Below are positions 38,606 to 57,700 of a stretch of DNA of 64,000 bases, one piece after another. The stretch comes from Blastocystis sp. Blastoise (taxonomy: Eukaryota > Sar > Bigyra > Opalinata > Blastocystidae), in the NCBI GenBank assembly GCA_039096225.1, contig JBBPEB010000032.1, positions 414,501-478,500 on the forward strand. Direction: 5' to 3'. The notes below the pieces were generated by a model, which had not been told where the DNA came from, ran no database searches, and was given only the letters and a program-made list of their open reading frames with translations. Each line of letters starts with the position of its first letter. Positions within the stretch are counted from its first letter, which is position 1. The position numbers and the translations under genes were made by a program.

Positions 38606-39829
38606 ATTGTGGTGTAACTGCTGGTATTTCTGGAAATGGTATATTATTATTATTCTTACTCATAATATCTCTAGTGCTACCAGGCAACACATTTGATTCT
38701 TTTGTTTCAACTTTACTTAATTTCTTCATATCAAAGGAATGTATTGATTTCATAAGGCTATTATAGTATTATTATTATTATTATATATATATATATACTC
38801 ATTAGTTAATGGACCTTGTGATTTCGTTGATTCTGGTAATATATATATATATAATTAATTAAATTTATTAATATATATATACTAGTATTATTAATCTCTG
38901 GATATTTTGGAGGGAAAATTGGTTTATTCATATTTGATTTATTATTATTATTATTATCTTTAATAACTTGAGATTCCTATATATATGATAGTATATATAT
39001 AAATATAAATGTATATAATATGCCTTTGGTTTATTTTTCGTTAGGAATACAGGTGGCTTTGGTAACCATCGTTTGGGTTTATTATTTGACGATACAGAAG
39101 ATGATGTTGATGCTATAGAAAATATGTAGATGTATAGAAGCATATATAGAAGCATAATTATAAGCATAAATATAAGTATATTTATATATTAAAATAATAA
39201 TAAGAAAAAAATAATAGACTGTATCATGTTAAAAGATATTAAATTATAAATGTATATCAATAGAATAATAAGCACAACTTATAAAATAATAATATATACA
39301 TATACATATATATATATACTAGAGTTATTATTAACTTGAGTATTGAAATTAGCTGGAGGAAGTGGTTTTGATATATAATTACTATTTATATGTGATGTAG
39401 ACAGAGTTAGAGGAACAGGAACAGATTCTCCTCTTGGCCTATTCTGATTGGCTAATTCGAAAGGACGCGGGGGGGATGGTAACGGTGGTTTTAATGGAAA
39501 CTCACTAGTTTTATTATTATTAATATTATTAGTATTATTATTGGTATTAATAGTATTACTATTAGTATTAACCAATCCGTTAGGAAGTGATTGTCGTCTA
39601 GTATTTATAGTATTTGATTGTATAGACGGTTTATTAATAGGAGATACAGATGTTTGCTGAGGGAATGGAGTAGTAGATGAAGGAGGAGTAGGAAAAGAGG
39701 AAGGAATTGACATAGGGAATTGGGATGGAGAAGGAATATGTGTATTTATAGATGATATAGATTTTATTGTGGATGACATATTATTATTATTATTATTATT
39801 ATTATCTGAGATATTATTATTATCTGAGA

Positions 39830-39872
<43 letters not shown>

Positions 39873-41316
39873 AGTTGTTTTTGTTCCTATAGGTGCAGGA
39901 GTCGATTTAGGAAGAAGAAGAGGAGGAGGAGGAGGATGGGGTAATTGACGCGAAAGAAAAGGAGCTGAAATTGGCTGAGAGGAGTTGACTGGTTCTTGAT
40001 GAGAAAATGAAAAAACATTTATATCTATAGGAATACATATTATTTTAATACAAAATTATATATTTATAGAGTATTGTAGACGAATAAACTAATACTGTTT
40101 ATTATTTGTATATAATAAAATTAAAAATATAAATCAATAAAAATAATATTTAAAATTTAGAAATATATATTTAAATATACCTTGATTTGTACTATCTGGA
40201 GTATATATATTATTATTATTTGAACTTTTATCTATTGGTGATGGTGTAAATATATGATTATTATTATTAGATTGCTGAAGTTGAGGGACAGAATGAATAG
40301 TAGGATTAGAAGAAGTCGAACATGTCTATATAATATATAATATATAATATATAATATATAATATATAATATATAATATATAATATATAATATATAATAAA
40401 TATTATAGAATAAGAAGAAAAACTTAAAAATAATAATAATAATAAATAATAATAAATTAAAAAAAATAAATATATACAGATGTAATAGTATCATTATAAT
40501 CACTAATAATAGATCCATGATGAGTATCAATAAAACTGGAAGTTTGATTTTCTGATGGTTCCTTTGCAATACTATTATTCGACGACTTGTGAAATATACC
40601 CCAAAAAGAAGATTTTTTATTTGCCTACATATGTATATAATGAAAATGAATCATAATAATATATAAACTATTTGAAAGTCTTTGAAATATATAAATATTT
40701 AAATATATACCCCTTTTTCATCTATTTGTTTATCAACTTTTAATAAATTCTCTATCTATATATATAATAATAATAATAGAATAATTTAAATATAATATAA
40801 AAACTATCAAATATACATATATATATATACATGTTTATTAAATTTTTTTGAGTCAATTTTATTGGAAAAGAGAATTCCTACTTGAAATTGACCAACAGAA
40901 AGATAATGAAAATTGTTTTCTGTAGATTGATAATCACAATGAAAAGGTATTTCACATTCCCAAATAATAGAAGAGAATGACTAATAAAAGAAATAAACTA
41001 TAATAGAATCGAAAAAATGTTTAGAGAATATACAATTGAATCTAAGCTATACAATCGTAAGAGTCTTGTATCAAGTTGTCTATGTGTTAATAGCACTAAA
41101 TACCCTGTTAAATCAGAATCTATCCAATTTTTTGTGGATTCATTATTTAAAGAGGCTAATTATAAAGTAAACAATAGATTCTTTTGAAAAAATACATCTG
41201 TATGCGTTATTACTCATATTGTAGAAGAATAAATGTGCTATACCGCAAGATTCACATTTGATATCCAGAGATAAGACACTTTGAACCAATTTCTTATTAT
41301 ATTTTGGCTTACTCAT
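38134..41316 (-). CDS. WASP/Las17-like actin regulator: WH1, proline-rich, WH2
   Basis: Starts MSKPKYNKKLVQSVLSLDIK; intron 1 (donor inside a GCG|GTATAG) splices to ASLNNESTKNWIDSDLTGYL. The WH1/EVH1 domain continues with LLRLYSLDSI, SFSSIIWECEIPFHCDY, FHYLSVGQFEVGILFSNK and FNKH. A disordered region follows: Asn-rich, then proline clusters (LPHPPPPPLLLPK; FPTPPSSTTPFP; PPLPSPPRPF) suited to SH3 and profilin binding. Near the C-terminus RNDLLQSIRQFDKSKLKH is a WH2 actin-binding motif. The end, QVQNYFLMMRRG and then MNRDNSDEEFSE, sits where the central/acidic Arp2/3-binding region belongs, but the acidic stretch is short and has no tryptophan. No CRIB motif was seen. Many small exons; poly-Asn contains NISD interruptions at 39807-39835. 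WH1 and WH2 calls are good, Arp2/3 activation is uncertain. Confidence 0.75.
40323..40398. repeat. (ATAATAT)n-type array in WASP-like gene intron
   Basis: About nine copies of a 9-bp unit TATAATATA in an intron of the WASP-like gene. Confidence 0.85.
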
Positions 41317-41992
41317 GCCTTAATTAATAGATTTACTTATATCTTAATGAAAAAAATGTCATTTTAAGTGAGAAAGTCAAGGAGAGATATACAAAAAATT
41401 GTGTTTTAAACGAAGGATCCTGATGAAGATTTTCTTCACTTTTTTTAAACATTTGTTATATTCCTATTATATAAGTGTATTCTTTTAAATCATTTGATGT
41501 ATGAAGGAGAATGTCGAGTATATTGAGAATACATCCAAAAGTACAATAATATAGAATCAGGATAATTAACTGTTAAAACAATAGATATTTATATATATTG
41601 TATCGAACAAAGCAAGTCATTAGAATAAATAAATACAAGAGCACAAAAAAAATAACAACAAAAAAAAATGAAAGAAGAAAAATGAATAGAAAGACCAAAA
41701 AAAAGTAAAAGTAAATAACAAATATTCATATAAATACAGATTACAGGATATAATTTAAATAGAAGACATATATATAAAGAATAAATAAATAAAAATAGAT
41801 ATTTAAAAAGAGTATATTAAGAAGCATAATGTGTAACTTATATATATATCAAGGGAATTCATATTTAAAACAAAATATGAAGTAAATAATACAATATAAT
41901 TATTGTTATAAATTATAAAGAATTCCAATAATAATTTTATAAAAATAATAATAGTTATATTGAATAGAATCATAATATATATATAAAATAAT
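41317..41992. other. Intergenic, no gene seen
   Basis: AT-rich spacer between the start of the WASP-like gene and the stop of importin alpha. It contains A-runs and no supported frame. Confidence 0.6.
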
Positions 41993-44844
<2,852 letters not shown>

Positions 44845-45641
44845 TTCTGTTTATTAAAAGAAAACTATGCAAGTTATAAAGGAATACAATAAACACTTAC
44901 AAATAAAGAGAAATAAGTAGTTAACCTGTTTAGAATTAATTAAAAAACAACAACAAGAATTTTCGTCCACTTTTCCAGAATTATTAACTTTTTTATTATA
45001 CTACCTTCCACAAAAAATGTCCATTAAAAACCATCTCTTTCAAACCAATCTATTTGTTGATTGATTTGTTTTTCCCTTTTCTATTGGACGAACCAGTTCT
45101 CTTCTCGACGGGTTTTCGAACAAAAGAATTCTTATTATTTATATATTAATTTCCTTGGTTTTATCAAGTTAAGTGAACTCAAGTGTTGTTTTGTAGTAAA
45201 TAATACAATTTCCGCGGTATTTCTACAAATTGTCTTCGTTTTTTAAATATTTCTGGTTTCTGTGGCTTCTGTTATTCAGAATACAATCAATAAAAAGCTA
45301 TTTTTTTGAATATAATTCTTTATACTATTAATATCATTTTACTAATAGACAATAATGATCACTTTTTATGCACTAAAAACTATGTTATCGAATACTACAC
45401 TGTCGATGATGATTTCATTAATCTTCTTAATTTGTTATTTTCTTGTTTTGAATGTATTAATATTTAGAAGATTTATATGCATATCGAGATGAATAATAAA
45501 CAATTCTTAATGGAACAAGATTGACCAATAACTCTTTTTATATAAGAATTATATAGAATAAAGGAAATTAAAATAGAAAGATTATAAGCAACTAAGATAG
45601 GCAATAAATATATTTTATGAAAAGAATGAAAGAAAAAATAA
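44845..45641. other. Intergenic between importin alpha and ClpB
   Basis: About 800 bp. The left part is the importin alpha promoter. A 61-codon frame at 45061-45246 has no domain and is not annotated. Confidence 0.55.
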
Positions 45642-49705
<4,064 letters not shown>

Positions 49706-50364
49706 AAAAAGTAACTATTACTTAATAACTTTATATTAATGAATAACTACGTTTAATAACAAAATAAAAATAGAAAAGAGAAGAAACATAAATAAGAAGA
49801 GCCAGAAAGTTCTGGAAATATTTTCTTTAAAAAGAGTCGTTTTTATTGGTCGATATTATGGAATCAACTGCTTTAGAAGATTTGTTATTCTTTTTTTATC
49901 GAATTTTGGTTTTTATTCTTAGTTTCTAATTGTTTATTGGTTTGACCTACCTTGATGTATATGTTAGACGAATGAATATCTCAAATCAAGAAAAATAGAT
50001 GACATTTGGTATGTTTTTGATTTTGAGACGTTAATACTTTGATATATAATAGAAGAGACTGTTGTTCAGTTATATAATTAATTGATGTTATAATTTTTGT
50101 ATATATATAATAAATACACTGAGTTTGAAAAAATATTTTTTAATAAGAAAAATTATTGAATTCAAGAAGAAAAATGAGAAATTCTAGTTAGAAATAATTT
50201 ATAAATATAAATATTGATGAATATAACTAACAAACAAAAAGTATATGTATAAATCTCAAGTCTTGACCAAAAATAGTGAAAAATAAAGAAATAAAAAAAT
50301 AAAATGACTTTAATATATATATGTTAGAATGATAATACTAGATATGTATATATTTGTTTTTCTA
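49706..50364. other. Intergenic between FRAG1/DRAM-like stop and ClpB start
   Basis: About 650 bp of AT-rich DNA holding the ClpB promoter. No gene seen. Confidence 0.6.
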
Positions 50365-51864
50365 TTATTCATTATGAACTTCAAAATCACGTGCATGATA
50401 GAAATCCGCAGAATAACTTCCAAAGAAGAAAATCATACTAAATACAAATATCCACTGGGATATACCACCTATATTATTTGTAACCATTTTCTATATATAT
50501 ATAATGATTTTTTAGTTATATTTGAATTATATATATATAATGGTTTTTTAGTTATATTTGAATTATATATATATAATGGTTTTTTAGTTATATTTGAATT
50601 ATATATATAACGTTTTTTTAGTTATATTTGAATTATATATATAATGCTTTTTTAGTTATATTTGAATTATAATATATAACAATATAAATTAGTCTATAAT
50701 TAAATGAATGTATATATTTAATAATAATTATTATTACTTATATATACTAAGTTTTATAAACAAAATGAATATATATATATATAAATATTAATAGAGTATA
50801 AATGAATAGATACATTATCACCAAAGAATTGTGATGCAGGATGAAGACCAATAGATAAGATAAAAGATAAAGCCATAAAGAATAAGGCCGTTGATTTTAT
50901 ATAACGAGAATAATGATAAAGAAGATTATTAGCTATATAATAATAATTATTATTATAGATATAGTAATAATAATTATTATATTTATAATAATAATAAAAT
51001 CAAATACGATTCTTCCAAAGAACGTGACAAACAAGATAACTATGAATAATTGCAAGTACAAATAATATTACAGCTGAACCCTATATATATATATATAATA
51101 TATAATATATATAGTATATAATATAATATAATATATATAATATATATAATATATATAATATTACTTGATGAATCATGCTTTGAGCATTAAGTAATCCCTT
51201 TCCATCTTGAACCTATAACATTATATATATATAATATACTATATATTATATATACAAAAAAATAATAAGTTATACAAAAAAATAATACAATATACTATAT
51301 ATATACATCAAATATATCACTTTGTAAGGGTAAAATAGCTTGAATAGCTAAGAAGAAAGGACAAAGAGCACCAAATACTTGAGCTACTCGTAAGAATCTA
51401 TTAAAAGGTGTAATTGTTGTCCTAAAATAAAATAATGATTAATAACATAATTTTAAAAATATGAAAAAGAACTATAAACAACATTAAAAAAAATAGCTGA
51501 TACAAACATAAAAACAATAATTAAATTCATACATATTTAACGGTTCGTAAGCATGTTTATAAACATAAAGAATAGCTATAAAATAGCAAATGCCACCTAC
51601 AGTAAATCCTAAGGCATAAACAGGTCTTTCAGGCATTTGAAATCCTAAAAAGGAAATAAAAGGGAAAATCCATCCATCAGGTATATGTCCATTAGAGAAT
51701 GCAACAGTCAAACAGATAATAAAAGTAAATGTACACAAGATAGAACCAATTAATGGTAAATAAACAATACACTTATTCAGATGTTCAGGTTTTTCAGGTA
51801 CTGAAGAATTTGTTTGTAAAGTGGAATTCTTTGTATCATTCAATCTATCAGTGTTTTCTGGCAT
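50365..51864 (-). CDS. FRAG1/DRAM/Sfk1 family six-span membrane protein
   Basis: Starts MPENTDRLNDTKNSTLQTNS and has a short soluble N-terminus. First span: YLPLIGSILCTFTFIICLTV. A loop with GWIFPFISFLGFQMPERPVY precedes the second span (ALGFTVGGICYFIAILYVY). Later exons add TTITPFNRFLRVAQVFGALC with FFLAIQ, VQDGKGLLNAQSMIHQGSAV with ILFVLAIIHSYLVCHVLW, and RYIKSTALFFMALSFILSIG. The final exon GISQWIFVFSMIFFFGSYSA ends DFEVHNE. The FP-ISxxG and P-E-x-x-x-x loop and the terminal EWI/QWI span match the Frag1/DRAM/Sfk1 family (PGAP2-like, autophagy modulator or PI4-kinase helper). The last join uses a GTGATA donor (phase 1), which alone keeps FFG|GISQW in frame. Family good; precise member unknown. 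Confidence 0.72.
50500..50690. repeat. About 36-bp minisatellite, five copies, in the last intron of the FRAG1/DRAM-like gene
   Basis: Plus-strand units of the type GGTTTTTTAGTTATATTTGA followed by ATTATATATATATAAT, repeated five times with small changes (GATT, GGTT, GGTT, CGTT, GCTT). Read on the coding (minus) strand each unit carries AACTAAAAAA, a branch-point-like sequence. Confidence 0.9.
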
Positions 51865-52130
51865 ATTTATAATAATTATTACACAAAAGTGATAGTGCTA
51901 TAAACTATAAAAACAATAAAGAAAACACATACAAATCTTTACTGTTTTCTGAATCTGAAATAAGTCATTTTAAGTCAATATCAATAATCTTGGGAATATT
52001 AAAAAAGAGGAAACAGGAATAATGTGTTTTTTTTATAGTTGTCCATTCATTTTTTGATGAATGAATCTCAAATATAATTGGATATTATAAAAGAATTATT
52101 CAATAAAATTGTTGTTTTTAATATGGTTCC
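51865..52130. other. Promoter-side spacer of the FRAG1/DRAM-like gene
   Basis: AT-rich spacer between the FRAG1/DRAM-like start and the hAT-like insertion. No gene seen. Confidence 0.5.
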
Positions 52131-52138
52131 ACCTCGTC

Positions 52139-52472
52139 CAGGGGTCATCAGGCAGGACCTCTTTCAGCGGGAAATGGGGAAAAAAAGCGCAAAAAGAGCC
52201 AGTTTTTACAAAAAAACACTGAAGAATCAGTCAAAAAATAATTAAAAAACCACTAAAAAAAATAAAAAAACAAGTATAATTTTCTTAAAAACCGTCGGTA
52301 TTTTTTCAAAGACATTGTTTTTGAGCTTATCTTGACGTGCTACACAAAACCGAACTATTTTCAAGTGAAAAAAATAAATAATCAGAGAGAAAATGTAAAA
52401 TAATCGTTTAAGCGCAAAAACAGCATCAATAAGCGCACTTTGCGCTAAAAGCGCAGTTTTGGCACACCCTGG
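52139..52472. mobile_element. hAT-like MITE (334 bp, non-autonomous)
   Basis: Left end CAGGGGTCATC and right end ...GGCACACCCTGG (reverse CCAGGGTGTGCC), flanked on both sides by the same 8-bp word ACCTCGTC (52131-52138 and 52473-52480). An 8-bp target duplication and CAGGG-type termini are hallmarks of hAT transposons. The inverted repeats are short or imperfect, and there is a one-base register difference at the right end if the terminus is taken as CCCTG. The inside is GC-richer, with GCGC-containing words (AAAAGCGC, TTGCGCTAAAAGCGCAG) that can form hairpins, and encodes no protein. Confidence 0.65.
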
Positions 52473-52799
52473 ACCTCGTCACATAGATGATGACGCATCT
52501 CGTTGTCAAAAAATAGTCCAATCATATGAATCAAATAGAATCACAATACGAGGTGAGTAAGGTCATTTTTTGCATGAATGGAGCATCAATTCATACTCTA
52601 GAACAAAATAATATAAAAATGAATTTTAAAAACCATGAATATTTTAAATTAAATAGACATTTTACTCAAATAATCAATAAAATAGAATAATAAGGACAGG
52701 AAGAAAACATATAGAGACTATTAATTTCCCTATTTGATTGTTTTTGTATTTACTTTTATTTTGTTTGCTTAAAAAGAATTTATTTGTAGGTTGTTTACT

Positions 52800-53573
52800 A
52801 TGGCTCAATACATTCCTATCTTTGAAGATACTGCTTCTGTTAGTTTAATTATTTGGTTGTTTGTAGCTCTTGCAGTCGCACAATTCGTTACTATTTTTGC
52901 TTGTAGATATTTCAAATTATCCTCCAGAGCCAATACATTTATCATTACTTGTCTCTTTGGTATAGTATCTGGTGTTATTTATAATATCATGCTTCCTACT
53001 ACTCTTTTTATTGCTACTACTGCTGTCACTGAAGCCCATGAACATGAAAATGCTACTGAAGCTGTTGTCCGTGCTATTCTTACTCATGGAGATGATGACG
53101 ATGATATTGAATTTGGACCTTATTTCCGTATTCTTGGTGTTTCTATTTGTTGTGGATTTATGTTTATGTATTTCATTGATTATTTTGCTCAAGACTATAA
53201 TAAGAAAGTATTAGCTGCTGCTCCTCAACCAATCATCGATGTTGAAAGTTCTGTAACTAAACCTTTAGTTGCTCCTGAAGAACAAGAAGAAGAAGTTGGT
53301 CATCATCATTCTCATTCTGATGGTCCTGAAGAAAAAGCTTATTGTACAAAGAGTTTTGTATTACTTTTCTTAACATATTATATATCTACTGGTTTTGCTG
53401 TTGGTGCTGTTCTTTCTATTTCTATTCCTGAATCTATTCTTTATTTCTTATTTGGTTCTCTTTATTGCATCTCTCTTCCTATTTGTTTTACTTTCGGTAA
53501 ACACTTAGAAACTACTTCATTCACTATTCAAAAAAGTATATTATTTGTTTTTATTTTTTATATTTTTTTATTA

Positions 53574-53619
<46 letters not shown>

Positions 53620-53942
53620 ATATTCATAACATTTTTTTTTTTAACAAAAAAAAATTAAATATTTTAACTATGTCTATTTTTATAGAGATGATTTTAATTA
53701 CTCTTATGAGTATCTTTACTTCTATATTCTCTCTTCTTTTCTGGGGCATGTGGTACCTTTTAATTCCTTACACTACCGCTTTCGTTAACTCTTTAGGATA
53801 TACCTTCTTATGTGGTATGACCATATATATATTATTAGGATTCTATTTACAAAAAGTACATATTGAATCTGAAATGTTACTTTCTTTTGTTGCTGCTGCT
53901 TTTATGGCTGTATCTTATCCTGTTTTCTTATTACAACATTAA
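52800..53942 (+). CDS. Polytopic membrane protein, ZIP-transporter-like, degenerate metal site
   Basis: ATG at 52800 (MAQYIPIFED); an in-frame TTG upstream at 52791 follows a TTTGTAG acceptor-like site and is not used. One intron (about 53535-53686, ATT/T-rich, ending TTTTTATAG) joins FTIQKS to EMILIT. About eight hydrophobic spans: SLIIWLFVALAVAQFVTIFA first, TFIITCLFGIVSGVIY second, then a loop with HEHENATE and HGDDDDDIE. After ILGVSICCGFMFMYFID comes a cytosolic-type loop with HHHSHSDG, and four or five more spans (FVLLFLTYYISTGFAVGAVL onward). The His-rich loop between spans 3 and 4 and the small-residue-rich fourth span recall ZIP metal transporters, but the HSxxDG and HExPHE metal-site motifs are absent. 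It may be a diverged ZIP or an unrelated family. Splicing and coding status are secure. Confidence 0.55.
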
Positions 53943-54755
53943 ATATAAAATAAAAGAATTATTTTTATTAATATATTTTTTGTATTTATTGTTTTATTTT
54001 ATTTTTTTTTGGTTTGGTAATTATATGTATTGATATTATCAATTTACTATTTTTTTGATTATACTCATAAAATAGTTATTTAATGTTATATTTATATTAT
54101 TTGTTGATCTTTTTTATAGTTTGAATATTTTTGTTTTTATTTTATAAATAATAATATCGTTTGTCATTTCTACTTGAAATCATTTTAGTTGTACACAGAT
54201 AATTTACTCAATGTTCTCAATAAAAAAAAACATATTTCAATTTTAAAAACATATAAACTAAACAATATTCTTGGAGAAAATGAAAGCTTAAGGATGATAA
54301 TTTTATATAAAAAATTTTATCTAACGGAATTATAAATAGACAAAAAAAAGATGGAGATGTAATATAATTTTTGTAAAATATATAAATATAAAACATTATA
54401 AATATTAACGTAAAATAAAAAGAAACTAAGATGATCAAACGAAATAGACTTAATATATAATGACATTTCAGACTTTAAAATTAAAAGAAAAATATACTAT
54501 ATACAAATATAAACTAGAGACAAAAAAGAAAATGAATTAAAAAAATATAGATATTAAAAAACATATACATATTACATATATATTCTTTTAAAATTTATTT
54601 TAAAAAACAAATAACAACAATAATAAGAATAAAATAAAAATTAATATATATCTTATTATTTCTATAAATTATATTTATAATATACATATATAAACAAATT
54701 ATAAATAAACACAAATATATACATATATTTATATATAAATTATATTATTATTTAT
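53943..54755. other. Convergent intergenic region
   Basis: About 800 bp between two convergent genes; T-rich then A-rich, consistent with two 3' UTRs and terminators. No gene seen. Confidence 0.6.
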
Positions 54756-57700
54756 TTAATTAAAAAGTTGTCTAAGAACGACATTACTAGAAATATCTTT
54801 ACCACACCAACATTCACATTTAGTTTCTGTTGTAAAACATTCACAATTATTATCAATATATTTAGATATATATTCACCACCACATTCATATTCATCATAA
54901 TCAAATGTTAAATTACTTATCGCAGGGAATACATTATTACCTTCATTATCTTGTATAGCATTAGCCTTTAAACTTAAAGTATATTTATTACCTGGAATTA
55001 ATTTGGTTGATTTTATAGTAATAATATTCTTATTAAGTATAATATTACCTAATGTAATATCAACTTCAGCAGAATAAGTAATCTTATTATTCTTTGTATC
55101 TGTAAAAGTAAATATAGCATCTTTAGTAATAGACATTAATTTATTAAATGTTAATATAATATCGGTAAATGCAGGTACATGTTCATTAATATTAGGATAT
55201 ACAGAAATTAAAGCTGGTAATTCAGTAGAAGAACCAGTAGTAAATATATATTCTGTTTCTGGCATACAATAATTACCTTTAGAACAAATAGTATTAGCAC
55301 CAAATATAATTCTTACATTAGCATTAGCAGGATATACAATTTCAGGTTTTAATATTAATACATTTTCATTAATAGTAATAAATGAAGTAGAGGTAATTAA
55401 TGTATCAATAAAAGTAGCACCATTGACAATAACAGATAATTTACCATTATTTAATATAATATTATCTTTATAAGTAATATATAAACCAGCACTTAAAGAT
55501 TCAGTTAAACCTTCTTTAGGAGATATATTTAAGACAATAGGAATAGTAATAGAACTAGTATCTTTTGTAGTCATAAAATATATATTAGAAGATTTAGTTA
55601 ATTGTTCTAAAGGAGTAAACATAACAGCATCAATAAATACACCTGTATTAGAAGTAGTTAAATAATATTTAGTATTTGATTGAAGAGGTAATTTAGGAAT
55701 AATAGTAACTATATTCTTATTAATATGAATATATTGACTAGTAACATCAATAGATTGAATTAATTCATTATTATATTTATATATATTAACAGTTCCTTTA
55801 TAAGCAATAACAGGCATTTCAAATGTAAATATAAGTTCAGGTACTAATTCTTTACTTAAATCAACTGAATTAAATGATTTTATAAGATTAGGATAATAAA
55901 TGGATTTAGTAGAAATAGTTTCAATAATATTAACGGTATTATCTACTAAACGTCTTGAAGATAATATAGAATTATAACGAAGATAATTTGTAGATAAAGG
56001 TGTTAATACACATTTTATACCATATTCGGTATTAGGAAGTAAATTATTAATAATAATAATATTTTCAGAATCATTAGGATAAATATATTGTATAAAACCA
56101 TTTTCACGAACATAAGTCTTAGAATAATCATTAATAGTATCAGGATAAGTAGCAATACAAGCAACTTGAGAAGGAACGGTAACATCAGCTATTACTTTAA
56201 TAAAATAAGCTTCAGAAACAGTAGTTAAAGAAATTAAACGAGGTTCAACAAATTGTTCAGTATTAATAGTCATAGAATCAATAGGATATGAAGGATAAGA
56301 AGAACTATCAAAACCATTACATAATATAGAATAAGTAGAAGAAGCAATAAGATTTGTAAATATATATTCAGAATATTTAATAGTATCAAAACTAAGACTA
56401 TCTACTAAAATAGAATCTTTACTTAATTTACAAGTACCAGTAACAGCCATATCAGAAGTAATATGTAAATTAATAAAAGTATCACCAGCAATAGGATTAA
56501 CAGTCAAACGAGCAGCACCAACATAGAATGATTGAACAGTAGGAGTAGAAGATACTATTTCACCATTAATTAAACTATTTGCTTGAATTAATATATAACG
56601 TGGTTTATTATCCATATCTTGTATAGTAAGCATAGTTTCATCATTAGGTAAAGTAACATTACTCCAAATCATAATATTTTCTTCAATATTAATAATACGA
56701 GCATAATTAACATAATAACTAACAATACTACTATATCTAGTAGCAGGTTTATTCCATGAAATAATAGTTTCTTTATAATTCATTCTATTAATAGTAAGAG
56801 ATTCTATAGGTAAAGGAGCAGAAGGAATAACATCCATAGGTCCTTCAAGAGTAGAAGGTAAAGATTGATTATCATTCATAACAGTAGCATATAATATAAA
56901 TGTTTTCTTTGTAAGAGATTTATAATTATTTATAATACAAGTAGAACTTTCAGTATTACAAATAATATTATCATTATTATATATTACATAATTAACAGTT
57001 TCAATAGAATTAATAGTATTCCAACATAATTCAATATCATAATCAGTATCTTCAGCTTCTTTATGATTAATCTTATTACAAATCTTAAATCCAGAAGGAG
57101 TCATAGGTATACCCATAACAGTATTAAATACAAAAGTATTAGAAGGTAAAGACATACCTTTCTTACATTCAACATAGAAAACAAGAGAATATTCAGTATT
57201 AGGTATTAAATCAGATAAAGTTATAATACCATAAGATTCACTTGTTTCATAAATAAAATGATTTGTAGTTGTAGGAGGATATATATATACATGTAAATAA
57301 GTCATCTTTAACATAGGATCATATTTATATTGTTCAATACCACTATAACTAACTTGAATAGAAATACCTTGATTATTTTCAAAAGTAACATGAGTAGGAG
57401 GAGTAGGTATATCATAAGGAGTAGTAAGTATACAATCAGTACATGTAGTTAAATCTATTAAATCAGCATTATTATGAGATATATCACAAAAAGCATTTTC
57501 ATTATAATTAATCTTATATTCTGTAGCACCAGCTAATATAGGATATATATCAACACGAGAAGCAGTAAAATGAACATTTTCATTATTAGTATCAATTTCA
57601 TAAGTAGTAAGACCTTCAGTAGTAGGTATAAATTGAATCTTACCACCACAACTAAATATACTCTTACTAAAAGAGAAACTAACTTTATTATTTTGTTCAG

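Noticed and set aside
50500-50690. CRISPR-like regular repeats.
   Set aside because: Contiguous 36-bp minisatellite units without unique spacers, in a eukaryotic intron.
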